64,000 nt of DNA from Christensenella sp. (GTDB lineage Bacteria > Bacillota > Clostridia > Christensenellales > UBA3700): the NCBI GenBank assembly GCA_022784465.1, contig JALFUR010000008.1, positions 41,014 to 105,013 on the forward strand, written 5' to 3'. This document shows, piece after piece, positions 54,373 to 63,113 of this stretch. Positions within the stretch are counted from its first letter, which is position 1. Every line of letters begins with the position of its first letter. The translations under genes were made by a program, and so were the position numbers. The notes under the pieces are model-generated. The model did no database searches. It was not told the origin of the DNA and saw nothing but the letters and a program-made list of their open reading frames with translations.

Positions 54373-54415
54373 ACGTCAAAGTATAGTGTACGTCAAAAAA
54401 TAACGCCCATAATAT
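54373..54415. repeat. Island repeat, right copy
   Basis: Matches the left copy (51435-51493) over about 40 bases in the same orientation; the best part is 54386-54407 with one difference from 51472-51493. Confidence 0.65.
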
Positions 54416-54505
54416 AAGATAGAAATATAAGGAGTTTCATAAATAAAAAAAGATACTGAAAATTTAGAGTTTGATGGAAGTAGAGATTAAAAGATACCCC
54501 AATCT

Positions 54506-54536
54506 TCCACCGCTATGGTAACTCAACCCACTATAG
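54506..54536. repeat. TCCACC...CAACCCAC block, copy 2
   Basis: Imperfect direct copy of 54304-54338, about 200 bases further on. Confidence 0.4.
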
Positions 54537-54621
54537 GTTTTTAATATTTTTTGACATATACAAAGAAATCAACTGTTTATCAATGTTTACGAAATATAAT
54601 GCGAACTCGTAATTGTACAAA

Positions 54622-55899
54622 TTAATCCTTTAGGCAACCTATTGGGACAACAAATACTCCATCTTCTCGCTTATATCCATATTCTGTTCCTGTTATAACA
54701 ATTTTTAAATCTGGAAGTCGTAATGGAGATTGAGTCTCTCGTTTATTATATTCGTTAATCAATTCTTCAATTTTTAATAAATGCTTTGCCCCGTCATCGA
54801 GTTCTTTTGATCCCAATTTGAATTCTAGAAGAGCATATCTACCATCTTTTAGATGCAAAACGCCATCTGCTTCTAACCCATATCTGTCATGGTAGTATGA
54901 CATTTTGCCATTCATTTTAGAAGAATAGATTTTTAAATCTCTAATACACAATGATTCGAACAAAAATCCTAGAGTTTTGAAGTCTGTATTAAAATACTCA
55001 GGCGAAATGCCAAGTGCGGCAACAGCGATAGAAGGATCAATCAAATTTCTTTTTTTGCTAGCTCGAATTGTTTCTCGTGATCTTATTGCCGGGCACCATG
55101 CGTCTACATCTTCAATTATAAATAATTTTTGTAAAGCAGCAATATATTCATAGAAAGTGCTTTTATCCATATGGGTAGTAGCTTCCACGTCGCCATAAAC
55201 TGTTTTAGTCTCAGCTAAAGTACAAATGTTTCTAGAATATGATTTTAGTATTGTTTCCGCCCAATCTGCGTTACGTTTGACATTGTCGATTTTAGAAATA
55301 TCTTTATGACAAGTTTGATAAAAAATGTCTTCTGCTATAGCCAATTTCGATTCCGCTGTTTTATTCATTAGAGAGCGAGGCCAGCCTCCTCTACAAATTG
55401 CAAAAATTAAATCATCTATAGACAATTTTGATTCCGCAAATTCTAATTCTTTTTTATTAAACAAATCCATAAGTGAAATAGTACCATTCGATTCACTACT
55501 TTCATATAGACTCATAGGATACATTTTAAGTGTTGAAATTCTTGCAGTTCCGGTATGAGGTGTATCAACATCTTGAGAAGAAGAACCCGTTAATATATAT
55601 AAACCCGTTTCGTTTCTGTCATCTACTGATTTACGAATAGCACCCCAAATTTTAGGCGCATCTTGCCATTCATCGAACAATCTAGGATTTTCGCCAATAA
55701 GAAGTTTAGAAGGCATTTCATTGGCAACCGTTAAATATTTATCTCTTTTATCTTCATCTTGAAACTCTATAATACTTTTTGCTTTTTGCCGTGCTGTGGT
55801 TGTTTTCCCGCAACCTTTTGGCCCAACTATTAATGTTGCTCCAAATGCATCTAACTTTAAATTTAGAATATTATCTACGATTCTATTTCTATAATCCAT
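54622..55899 (-). CDS. DUF4143-type AAA ATPase
   Basis: 425 residues from ATG 55899 (AGAGG 8 bases upstream; an in-frame start at 55932 lies inside the promoter region). The Walker A motif is GPKGCGKTT (near 26-34). LFDEWQDAP is the Walker B region and LTGSS the sensor. After a helical middle, the C-terminal half is the DUF4143 domain, with a nuclease-like E-x-K part (YALLEFKLGSKE). Such ATPases are scattered among bacteria and often patchily distributed; function unknown, perhaps antitoxin-like or defence-related. It lies beside the island and has its own promoter with two upstream direct repeats. Confidence 0.85.
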   Translation of the reverse strand: MDYRNRIVDNILNLKLDAFGATLIVGPKGCGKTTTARQKAKSIIEFQDEDKRDKYLTVANEMPSKLLIGENPRLFDEWQDAPKIWGAIRKSVDDRNETGLYILTGSSSQDVDTPHTGTARISTLKMYPMSLYESSESNGTISLMDLFNKKELEFAESKLSIDDLIFAICRGGWPRSLMNKTAESKLAIAEDIFYQTCHKDISKIDNVKRNADWAETILKSYSRNICTLAETKTVYGDVEATTHMDKSTFYEYIAALQKLFIIEDVDAWCPAIRSRETIRASKKRNLIDPSIAVAALGISPEYFNTDFKTLGFLFESLCIRDLKIYSSKMNGKMSYYHDRYGLEADGVLHLKDGRYALLEFKLGSKELDDGAKHLLKIEELINEYNKRETQSPLRLPDLKIVITGTEYGYKREDGVFVVPIGCLKD

Positions 55900-55919
55900 A
55901 CTAAATACCTCTTGAATAT

Positions 55920-55948
55920 ATTTTACTAGCAAATAGAGTGTCGGTCAA
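55920..55948 (-). promoter_or_regulatory. Promoter of the DUF4143 gene
   Basis: TTGACC (55948-55943), 17-base spacer, TAAAAT (55925-55920) on the minus strand, about 20 bases before ATG 55899. Confidence 0.65.
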
Positions 55949-55951
55949 CAG

Positions 55952-55993
55952 TTATCCGACAAATGTGAGGTATTTTATCCGACAAATGTGAGG
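55952..55993. repeat. Two 19-bp direct repeats upstream of the DUF4143 promoter
   Basis: TTATCCGACAAATGTGAGG occurs at 55952-55970 and 55975-55993, identical, with a 23-base period (about two helix turns). They sit just upstream of the -35 box, which itself contains TGTCGG, the inverse of the repeat core. They look like regulator sites. Confidence 0.7.
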
Positions 55994-56014
55994 ACGATTA
56001 TTGCTTATTTGTAA

Positions 56015-56872
56015 TTATATGTTAACTAAAACAAATCCTAAAAGCATGCCTATTAATACAAATAGAGCAGGCAATTTTGATTTAAACATCAAAAATGCTT
56101 CAGGTAAAAGTTCCCCTAATACCACATACAACATTGCACCTGAAGCGAATGACAAAGATAAAGCTAGCCCTATTGAACTCATTGTTCCAATATAATATCC
56201 TATTACAGCGCCAATAACTGTTGGAATTCCTGTTGCTGCAGTAATTAAAACGGATAACGATTTCTTCATTCCTCCTGTTATTAAAGGAACAGAAACTGCC
56301 ATACCTTCTGGAATGTTATGTAGCCCTATAATAATTGCTAAAATAAATCCGCTTCCGGAAATTATAGATGAAGATTGGCCCGCATAAGATGCACCAATTA
56401 CCATTCCTTCAGGTATATTGTGCAATGCTATTGCACAAGCCATAACAATACCAGCAACAAATAATTGATATTGATTCCCGCTCTTCTGATGTTCTTTTAA
56501 GTGATCTGAATGAATCAATTCATCTAAAGCGTCTGCTGTTTTAGGATGCTCATCACGTTTTACATGCTCAACTTCTTTGTTTGTATGCTTATCTATAAAA
56601 TAATTTAAAACATATACTACCGCATATCCCAAAATAATTCCTGCTATAGCTATAAGCCATGAATATGTAGCATTGTTTAATTCAACGTTGATTGAACTAG
56701 GAATTAAATCAAAACAAACGACCGCAAGCATTACTCCGCCCGCAAAACTTAATAATAAACTAACTATTTTTGAAGAGTCTCTTTTAAATATAGCGCCAAT
56801 AACACCACCTAGCCCTGTTCCAACAACGCCAGCGATTGAAGTGATTATAATAACCCATAAAACGACACTCAT
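56015..56872 (-). CDS. ZIP-family metal transporter
   Basis: 285 residues, eight membrane helices. The metal-path motifs HNIPEGMVIG and HNIPEGMAVS sit in helices IV and V. The loop between helices III and IV is His-rich (EHVKRDEHPK and HSDHLKEHQK), as expected for zinc or manganese binding. It imports divalent metal ions, probably zinc. AGAGG site; a promoter with a palindrome over its -10 box suggests metal-dependent control. Monocistronic: the flanking gaps are 115 and 151 bases. Confidence 0.92.
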   Translation of the reverse strand: MSVVLWVIIITSIAGVVGTGLGGVIGAIFKRDSSKIVSLLLSFAGGVMLAVVCFDLIPSSINVELNNATYSWLIAIAGIILGYAVVYVLNYFIDKHTNKEVEHVKRDEHPKTADALDELIHSDHLKEHQKSGNQYQLFVAGIVMACAIALHNIPEGMVIGASYAGQSSSIISGSGFILAIIIGLHNIPEGMAVSVPLITGGMKKSLSVLITAATGIPTVIGAVIGYYIGTMSSIGLALSLSFASGAMLYVVLGELLPEAFLMFKSKLPALFVLIGMLLGFVLVNI

Positions 56873-56896
56873 ATATAACCTCTTTTACTATAAGGT

Positions 56897-56925
56897 ATTG
56901 TAATACAATTACGGTGTCATATCAA
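56897..56925 (-). promoter_or_regulatory. ZIP promoter with overlapping palindrome
   Basis: TTGATA (56925-56920), 17-base spacer, TACAAT (56902-56897) on the minus strand. GTAAT-ACA-ATTAC (56900-56912) is a perfect palindrome overlapping the -10 box; ATTGTA-A-TACAAT (56897-56909) is a second, overlapping one. A metal-sensing repressor is a natural candidate. Confidence 0.6.
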
Positions 56926-57023
56926 TAAAAAATATATATTATCTAATCATCTGTAAAACAATTATATAAATATCTATAAATTGCTAATTTTTTCTAATAT
57001 ATTATCTTAAGATCTTTAACCTA

Positions 57024-57929
57024 TTAATCAGAATTATACAAACATCCTTGATACAAGTTTTTGTCTTTTAATATTTTTTCTATCCTATTAATAACAAGTT
57101 TTTTATGTGTAGTCCATTGAGGAGCAACCAACAAGTCTTTAGGCGGATCTCCTGTTATTCTATGTACTATAACATCGTCTCTTATATGCGTCAAAATATA
57201 TACTAATTCATCTAAATAATCATCTAGAGTTATTGGCGTATATTTTTTACTATTATACATTTCTTCTAATTTTGTATTTTTTATTACATAAGTTGAATGT
57301 ATTTTGATCCCTTGGTAGTCTACTTCTTTTAAAAATTTTATTGTATTTGCAATATCTTCATGTGTTTCATTAGGCAAACCTACCATTATATGCACAACAA
57401 CATCTATGCCATATTTTCTAAGCAATTTTACCGCGTTAATAAAATCCTCATTGCTTATATACTGATTTATACTTTTATGAGTTAATTCATTAGACGTTTG
57501 CAAGCCTAGTTCTACATAAACATAATACTTTTTAGTATAGCTTTTTAAAAGTTCGCATACCTCTTGTGTAATGCAATCAGGTCTTGTGTCTATATCAAGA
57601 GCAACAATGTTATCGCATTTTAATGCTTCATCGTATTTTGCCTTTAGTGTATCAAAATCGCCATAAGTATTTGAAAAATTCTGAAAATATAAAATATATT
57701 TATTAGCTCGCTTTGATCTATATGAATCAAAATATAAAGAAAGCTGATCCGAAATAGATATCCTTTGTGTTCTTTCCCCGCTTCCTCTCTCTCCGCAAAA
57801 AATGCATCCACCGAAAGCTTTAGTTCCATCTCTATTTGGACAAGTAAAGCCTCCGTCGATGCAAATTTTTAAAGTTCTTTCTCCAAACTTATCTTTTAAA
57901 TATTCGTTAAACTTATTATATAAAGACAT
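57024..57929 (-). CDS. TIGR01212-family radical SAM protein
   Basis: 301 residues. The radical-SAM region reads CIDGGFTCPNRDG followed by GGCIFCGERGSGE, with the cluster Cys arranged as in TIGR01212/YtqA. Further family parts are YFQNFSNTYGD, LDIDTRPDCI, YVELGLQTSN and HIMVGLPNET. It is a cytoplasmic enzyme of unknown substrate. No ribosome binding site; it likely depends on translation of the preceding lipoprotein frame, whose second stop lies 3 bases before its ATG. Last gene of the seven-gene operon from TrmB. Confidence 0.9.
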   Translation of the reverse strand: MSLYNKFNEYLKDKFGERTLKICIDGGFTCPNRDGTKAFGGCIFCGERGSGERTQRISISDQLSLYFDSYRSKRANKYILYFQNFSNTYGDFDTLKAKYDEALKCDNIVALDIDTRPDCITQEVCELLKSYTKKYYVYVELGLQTSNELTHKSINQYISNEDFINAVKLLRKYGIDVVVHIMVGLPNETHEDIANTIKFLKEVDYQGIKIHSTYVIKNTKLEEMYNSKKYTPITLDDYLDELVYILTHIRDDVIVHRITGDPPKDLLVAPQWTTHKKLVINRIEKILKDKNLYQGCLYNSD

Positions 57930-57995
57930 AGTTTATTCTACAGCTGTAGAAAAAGTATAATCTTCTTCATCGTAACTAAACGAAGCAGTATAACT

Positions 57996-58844
57996 TTACT
58001 CGCAGCTTTGAGTGCCTAGTTTATATCCTGTATATACCTCTGTGCTTACCCATTTTAGTACTCTATAAGTATCATTATATTTTTCAATTAAAAAAGTAAT
58101 AGTAACAGGTTGCATCTTAATTGAATCTTCTTTTGCACCTAGTGCGTTTTCAAATTCCTCTTTTGCTACTTTTTGAACAGTTTTTTGAGCATCTAATGAC
58201 ATATCTATTGTTAAAGTACAAATATATTTTGTAGGATCTGGTGCATATGTGTATACCTCATCACTATGCGTATCATCCAAATAATCACGTGAAGAAACAT
58301 CATAAGTTGTTATCATTTTTCTATAGCTTTTCTTAAATTCTTCTATCTCGTCTTGATTTTCTTGCATTGTCTTTTTCTCATGTTCTCCCCATGATTCTAT
58401 TTCATATATATCTTCACCTTTTCCAGGAACAAGTTTATTGCCTTTTAATACCCATGCGTAACCTGCTTCATTATTTGCATCATATATAAGTTTTACGGCA
58501 TAATTTGCTCCAGCTAATCCAGAATTGATTGTTACTTGTTCTGACCAAATAGAGCCATTATTAACTTTATATATTTGTCTTGCTCTTCTAGTTGCTAATG
58601 ATCCATTATTAACTGAGAAATTTAATTCTTCTATTCTCTCATGATTTGGAAATACATTGGTTTGCCAATTTATAAAAGCTTCAGATGCTATCTCATATGC
58701 AGATAGCCCCTCTACCTTATCGCCAATATTCTCTATTAAATTGTCTTTTATCTCTATCTCTGTCTTTTTACAAGACACCATTCCTATAGATAAAACAACT
58801 ACTACTAACAAACAAACGATAAATAATCCCTTATTCCTTCTCAT
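57996..58844 (-). CDS. Lipoprotein of unknown function, ended by an in-frame TAA
   Basis: 282 residues. Signal peptide with lipobox MVSC (Cys25); the rest is beta-rich, extracellular, without known domains. After the TAA at 57998-57996 the same frame stays open for 20 more codons with a normal, beta-like composition (SYTASFSYDEEDYTFSTAVE). It stops at 57935-57933, just 3 bases before the next gene. The longer form would be about 303 residues and restores operon spacing. So the TAA is either a recent nonsense change or a readthrough site. TGGAGG binding site; starts inside the deoD stop. Confidence 0.78.
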   Translation of the reverse strand: MRRNKGLFIVCLLVVVVLSIGMVSCKKTEIEIKDNLIENIGDKVEGLSAYEIASEAFINWQTNVFPNHERIEELNFSVNNGSLATRRARQIYKVNNGSIWSEQVTINSGLAGANYAVKLIYDANNEAGYAWVLKGNKLVPGKGEDIYEIESWGEHEKKTMQENQDEIEEFKKSYRKMITTYDVSSRDYLDDTHSDEVYTYAPDPTKYICTLTIDMSLDAQKTVQKVAKEEFENALGAKEDSIKMQPVTITFLIEKYNDTYRVLKWVSTEVYTGYKLGTQSCE

Positions 58845-59551
58845 ATAATTACCTCCAGTGCTATTTCTATCATATTTGTAAAAGAGTTTTGTCTTTCAAG
58901 TGCTGTTGTTTCCTTCTCTTGATTTACAAGCGAATCACTTACTGTGCATATGCACAAAGCTTTTTTGCCAGCTCTTAAAGCATTACAATATAATGCCGCA
59001 GCTTCCATTTCTACTCCTAAAACGCCCATTTTCGCCCATTGTAAAGTAGAGTTGCTTTCATCGTAAAACATATCTGATGATAAAATATTTCCAATCTTAT
59101 AATTTACCTTCTTTTTTTCGCATTCTTCTGCTGCTTTTTTAATTAGATTAAAATCAGCAATAGGAGCAAATGTCCCTGGAAGAGAGTACTGATTAATATA
59201 ATTGCCGTTAGTACAAGCTCCTTGTGCAATTACAATATCTCTTATGTGCAAATCTTTATCAAGTGACCCACAAGATCCAATTCTTATTATTGAATCAACA
59301 TCATAAAAATTAAATAATTCATAAGAATAAATTCCGATTGAAGGCTGGCCCATTCCCGAAGCCATTACAGATACTCTCTTTCCTTTGTAATATCCAGTAT
59401 ATCCATTTACGCCGCGAACGTTATTTACAAGTACAGCATTATCTAAATAATTTTCTGCTATAAACTTTGCTCTAAGCGGATCTCCCGGCATTAAAACAGT
59501 TTTCGCAAAATCACCTTTTTTGGCAGTAATATGAGGTGTAGGTATTGGCAT
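58841..59551 (-). CDS. deoD: Purine-nucleoside phosphorylase
   Basis: 236 residues, hexameric bacterial PNP type. Motifs are MPGDPLRAKF (phosphate site), RGVNGYTG, GMGQPSIGIYSYEL, IRIGSCGSL, GVEMEAAALY (ribose site) and SDSLVNQE (base-recognising Asp). It splits purine nucleosides with phosphate to base plus ribose-1-phosphate. Full length. It follows a GPH sugar/nucleoside symporter by 12 bases, suggesting salvage of imported nucleosides. Confidence 0.95.
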   Translation of the reverse strand: MPIPTPHITAKKGDFAKTVLMPGDPLRAKFIAENYLDNAVLVNNVRGVNGYTGYYKGKRVSVMASGMGQPSIGIYSYELFNFYDVDSIIRIGSCGSLDKDLHIRDIVIAQGACTNGNYINQYSLPGTFAPIADFNLIKKAAEECEKKKVNYKIGNILSSDMFYDESNSTLQWAKMGVLGVEMEAAALYCNALRAGKKALCICTVSDSLVNQEKETTALERQNSFTNMIEIALEVII

Positions 59552-59563
59552 AATCTTTACTCC

Positions 59564-61057
59564 TTATTTTATAATGATTTTATTGTTGGCATAATCTTCG
59601 GCCAATTTTTCTTCCTTCTTTATTTGTAGCTCTGCTAATTTCTTTTTTCCTAAAGGATAGACAAAAAGTAATAAAATAGCCATAATTCCAAACATTATAG
59701 CAGGTATAAGTGTTGCCATGTCATACATTAATTTTAAATTCTCTTTAGATAGTTCAACACCTTGAACTGAATCAAAATAATGCATAGACAATAACGCTCC
59801 GTTAACAGCAATTGCTGCTATTACTTGGCCTAATTTTCTAAATAAATTAAAAATTGAATAAGCTGTAGCATCTTCTCTTTGCCCAGTTTTTATTTCTATA
59901 TCATCAATAGCATCTGTAGCTAACGACCAAACTTGTAATAATAAAATCGTTTGCCCAGTTCCTGATATAAAGCAAAGAGCCATAAATATGTATTTTGAAA
60001 TGCTTACATCTACTCCTTGAACAGCAAACATAATTAAATTAGCGACAGCAGAGATTGCCATTCCCACTCCTGCGCTTTCTTTCTTTCCAAATTTTCTAAC
60101 AACTTTTGGTGTAATAAATATAAAGATAACCATTGGAGCATAAGTACATACCATAGACACCATGTTCATCCAATCCGCATTAAAATAATCATCAAATAAA
60201 TATAAATAAAAACTTTGAGTAAACATTTGTCCTGCAAGAAGTAGCATCGCAGTAAGAGATATTGCAATGAATGAACGATTGGTTAATAAGTTTTTTATTA
60301 TAGCAATCGTTTTTCCTTTTTCCTTGATTATTGTAGGATTTGAAATTACTCTTTCTTTGTTAAATTTAAACGCCAATAAAAGCAGTGCTAAAGATGCAAT
60401 AGACATAACAATTACACCTATAATTATAACAGTGTAATTCATTTCTTTCACTGGTGTTTGTGAGCCTTCATAAACTACCTCGTGATAGCAAAACGAAGAA
60501 ATTAAAATTACTGGAACTGATCCAAGTCCGGCTCCAATTGATCTATATATAGAAAGTTTTGATCTTTCTTTTTCGTCCGTCGTAACTACTGATGCTAAAG
60601 AGCCATAAGGAATTTGAAGCATTGTATAGCACATACCAAATATTACATATGTAATAGCTGCATATACACTTACTAAAACACTACTTTTTTCTTCGCCAAA
60701 ACCTGGCCATTTAGTAAATACAAGAATTGTTGAAATAATAAGTGGAAGTGCTGCATATAAAAACCAAGGACGATATCTTCCCCATTTGCTGATTTTTATA
60801 GAATCACATATTCTTCCCATAATAGGATCATTAAATGCATCCCAAATTCTTGCACCAACAAACATTAGCATTATAAACATTGGATGCAATAGAAAAATGT
60901 CTGTGTAAAACTTTTGAAGTAGTGATGTAATTAAACTGAAAACTAAGCAACCAGCAGCATCGCCTAAAGCATATCCTACATAGTCCTTAACCTTTAAACC
61001 GCTTGTTTTAGATATCAAGCTTTGAGAGTTATTTTCAATTGTTGAATTATTATCCAT
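59564..61057 (-). CDS. GPH-family (glycoside-pentoside-hexuronide) cation symporter
   Basis: 497 residues, 12 membrane helices. The start GYALGDAAGCLVFSL and the loop DAFNDPIMGRICDSIKISKWGRYRPW are characteristic of the GPH/MelB family. It imports a sugar or glycoside with sodium or protons. The neighbour deoD suggests a nucleoside or pentose substrate, by inference only. AGAGG binding site; tightly packed in the operon. Confidence 0.88.
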   Translation of the reverse strand: MDNNSTIENNSQSLISKTSGLKVKDYVGYALGDAAGCLVFSLITSLLQKFYTDIFLLHPMFIMLMFVGARIWDAFNDPIMGRICDSIKISKWGRYRPWFLYAALPLIISTILVFTKWPGFGEEKSSVLVSVYAAITYVIFGMCYTMLQIPYGSLASVVTTDEKERSKLSIYRSIGAGLGSVPVILISSFCYHEVVYEGSQTPVKEMNYTVIIIGVIVMSIASLALLLLAFKFNKERVISNPTIIKEKGKTIAIIKNLLTNRSFIAISLTAMLLLAGQMFTQSFYLYLFDDYFNADWMNMVSMVCTYAPMVIFIFITPKVVRKFGKKESAGVGMAISAVANLIMFAVQGVDVSISKYIFMALCFISGTGQTILLLQVWSLATDAIDDIEIKTGQREDATAYSIFNLFRKLGQVIAAIAVNGALLSMHYFDSVQGVELSKENLKLMYDMATLIPAIMFGIMAILLLFVYPLGKKKLAELQIKKEEKLAEDYANNKIIIK

Positions 61058-61069
61058 TTAACCTCTTTC

Positions 61070-61870
61070 TTATTGTTTTTTATATACGCCGTAAAAATGA
61101 ACTATATTCATATCTTTAGGAATATTCTTACCATGTTGGCCAAGTAAATACCATTCTCTATGAGTGCCATGATCTGTTGCACACCCTAAAAGAGTATTAT
61201 ATTTTTTCATATTATCTTTAACGCATAAAGATATTTTTTCAAAATTGTCATTATAGTGTTTTATTGCTCTTTTAGATAAAAACGACTTAGGATGAGTCCT
61301 ATGCATTACATCATCATATTCTTGATTATATATACAAATAAAATCATATGTATCTTGTTTTATGAGTTCTATAGCCTTGTTTACAACCTCGTTATCATAG
61401 TCTTCAAAATAATAATCCATATTCCTTTCATTAAAGATTTTTGACATTGAAGAATTTTTAACAGCCACGATACAAGGTTTTTTCCCTGCGCGTATTAGTG
61501 CGTCAAAAATTGAATCAATTTTTATAACCGGTTTTGTATAACTTTGAATTCCATGAACGCTAGGTGATGCCCCTGTATACATACTACCAAAACAAACTGG
61601 AGTTTTTGGAGGATATACAGTTAAGAACTTTTGCTCATATGGAGCATTTTGTCTAAATTTTTCAAATTTTGAATAATACAAATTATAAATCCATTCGCCT
61701 ATCGCATCTGGATTAAACATAACAATTTTATCAATTTTTTCATTATTTGTTTGAGAAAAAATATAATCTACTAAATCTTGACATATCCCTTCACTGTTTA
61801 TTGGTGATTCAATGCCCATGCATTTACATAAAGAACCACTCAATCCAGTCAATTTTTCTTCGTTAAACAT
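61070..61870 (-). CDS. Alkaline-phosphatase-superfamily hydrolase (phosphodiesterase-like)
   Basis: 266 residues from ATG 61870, which has GAAGGGG 4 bases upstream. Metal-binding segments of the superfamily are FNPDAIGEW near the start, YDDVMHRTHP in the middle and ATDHGTH and GQHGKN near the end. The nucleophile region lies around FGSMYTGASP, with Ser or Thr. No signal peptide, so it acts inside the cell. Probably a small type-I phosphodiesterase/pyrophosphatase; the substrate is unknown. The operon context with two transporters and PNP suggests nucleotide or sugar-phosphate processing. Confidence 0.75.
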   Translation of the reverse strand: MFNEEKLTGLSGSLCKCMGIESPINSEGICQDLVDYIFSQTNNEKIDKIVMFNPDAIGEWIYNLYYSKFEKFRQNAPYEQKFLTVYPPKTPVCFGSMYTGASPSVHGIQSYTKPVIKIDSIFDALIRAGKKPCIVAVKNSSMSKIFNERNMDYYFEDYDNEVVNKAIELIKQDTYDFICIYNQEYDDVMHRTHPKSFLSKRAIKHYNDNFEKISLCVKDNMKKYNTLLGCATDHGTHREWYLLGQHGKNIPKDMNIVHFYGVYKKQ

Positions 61871-61913
61871 AAAGCCCCTTCTCAAATCGAATTTGTAATT
61901 CAATTATATCATA

Positions 61914-63113
61914 TTATTGAGCTTTTCTTTTAACAAAAACAAATTTTAATAGCATTAGGCAAATTAATGCAATTATTGGGAAAACTATAGCTATCATTAA
62001 TCCAGTTTTTAATCCATTAGCATCGCCTGAAACCATAGATGAAATCATACCGACCATTGTAGGTCCAACTGTACAACCCAAGTCTCCCATTAAAGCAGCT
62101 AAAGAAAACATCGTTGTTCCGCCTTTTGGCAACATCGAAGATGACACATTTAAAGTTCCCGGCCACATTGCACCTACAAAAAAGCCGCACAATGCGCATC
62201 CAATAAGAGAAATAATAGCATTTGTAGAAGCAAATATGACAACATAACTTGCTATTAGACAAATTGAAGAAATAATTAATAATTGTATTTGACCTATCTT
62301 TTTAGCTAAAGAACCTGAGACGACTCTTGCTGTTCCCATCAATACTGCAAATAAACATGGTCCAATTAAATCGCCCATACTCTTGGAAATATTTAATCCT
62401 TTTTCAGCAAAATACGATGCCCATTGAGATACGGCAAGTTCGGCAGCACCACATACAAACATCAAGACCATTATGCACAAAAAAACAGGAGTTTTTAATA
62501 AACTAATTATTCCCATTCTTTCTTCTTCGTTTTCCACCAATTGATTGATTGGAACAAATATAAATAAAATACCATCAATAAAAGGAATTATTGCTAGTGC
62601 TAATGGCAAAAATCTCCATGATATACCTGCAAATACTTTCAAATAAAAAACAGTAATTAATACAACAAAAACGCTTCCCCAACAATAGAAAGAGTGAAGC
62701 AAGTTCATTGATTTGCCATCCTTTTCTCCAGGAATAGCTTCGATAATAGGACTAATTACAACTTCAGTTAATCCTGTACCAACAGAACCAATTACGACTG
62801 CTATAACGATACCAAGATATGGATCTATATAAAAAGGAAGGACTGATAATAATATTAATCCAATAAATGCAAAAAATTGTGAAAATACAGCCGCATTTCT
62901 ATATCCAATTTTATCAAGCAATTTTGTTGATAGCGCATCAATAACCAATTGTGCAACAAATGTTATTGTAATAAGAACAGTTAATTTAGATAAAGATATT
63001 GCAAACTCATTTTGCAAAGTAGCAAAAAGCAGTGGCACCAAGTTTATCATGATAGCCTGAGTTATATAACCAAGATATGATACTACAGCTGTTGCTTTAA
63101 AATTATTTAACAT
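61914..63113 (-). CDS. Major facilitator superfamily transporter
   Basis: 399 residues, 12 membrane helices, no soluble domain. The sequence is of the FucP/Bcr-like MFS kind, with the characteristic loop DALSTKLLDKIGYRNAAV near residue 60 and a matching second-half loop around GSLAKKIGQIQ. The substrate is not clear; the second transporter in the operon suggests the unit handles imported carbohydrates or nucleosides. AGAGG site; overlaps trmB by 11 bases. Confidence 0.85.
   Translation of the reverse strand: MLNNFKATAVVSYLGYITQAIMINLVPLLFATLQNEFAISLSKLTVLITITFVAQLVIDALSTKLLDKIGYRNAAVFSQFFAFIGLILLSVLPFYIDPYLGIVIAVVIGSVGTGLTEVVISPIIEAIPGEKDGKSMNLLHSFYCWGSVFVVLITVFYLKVFAGISWRFLPLALAIIPFIDGILFIFVPINQLVENEEERMGIISLLKTPVFLCIMVLMFVCGAAELAVSQWASYFAEKGLNISKSMGDLIGPCLFAVLMGTARVVSGSLAKKIGQIQLLIISSICLIASYVVIFASTNAIISLIGCALCGFFVGAMWPGTLNVSSSMLPKGGTTMFSLAALMGDLGCTVGPTMVGMISSMVSGDANGLKTGLMIAIVFPIIALICLMLLKFVFVKRKAQ

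Larger units (their letters stand above)
54155..54621. other. Intergenic region with degenerate repeats, no intact gene
   Basis: About 470 bases without a convincing gene. It contains pieces that each look like a ribosome binding site plus a few codons (around 54350-54402 and 54427-54489) and then stop. It also has two imperfect copies of a TCCRCC...CAACCCA block. This is the picture of decayed ends of a mobile element. Confidence 0.5.

Noticed and set aside
54622..55899. Transposase or IS helper ATPase
   Set aside because: The C-terminal half is DUF4143, not an IstB-type ATPase, and there are no terminal inverted repeats or target duplication.
55952..55993. CRISPR array
   Set aside because: Only two copies with a 4-base gap; no spacer-sized unique sequence and no cas genes in the window.
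57996..57998. Selenocysteine or pyrrolysine insertion
   Set aside because: The codon is TAA, not TGA or TAG, and no insertion element is seen.
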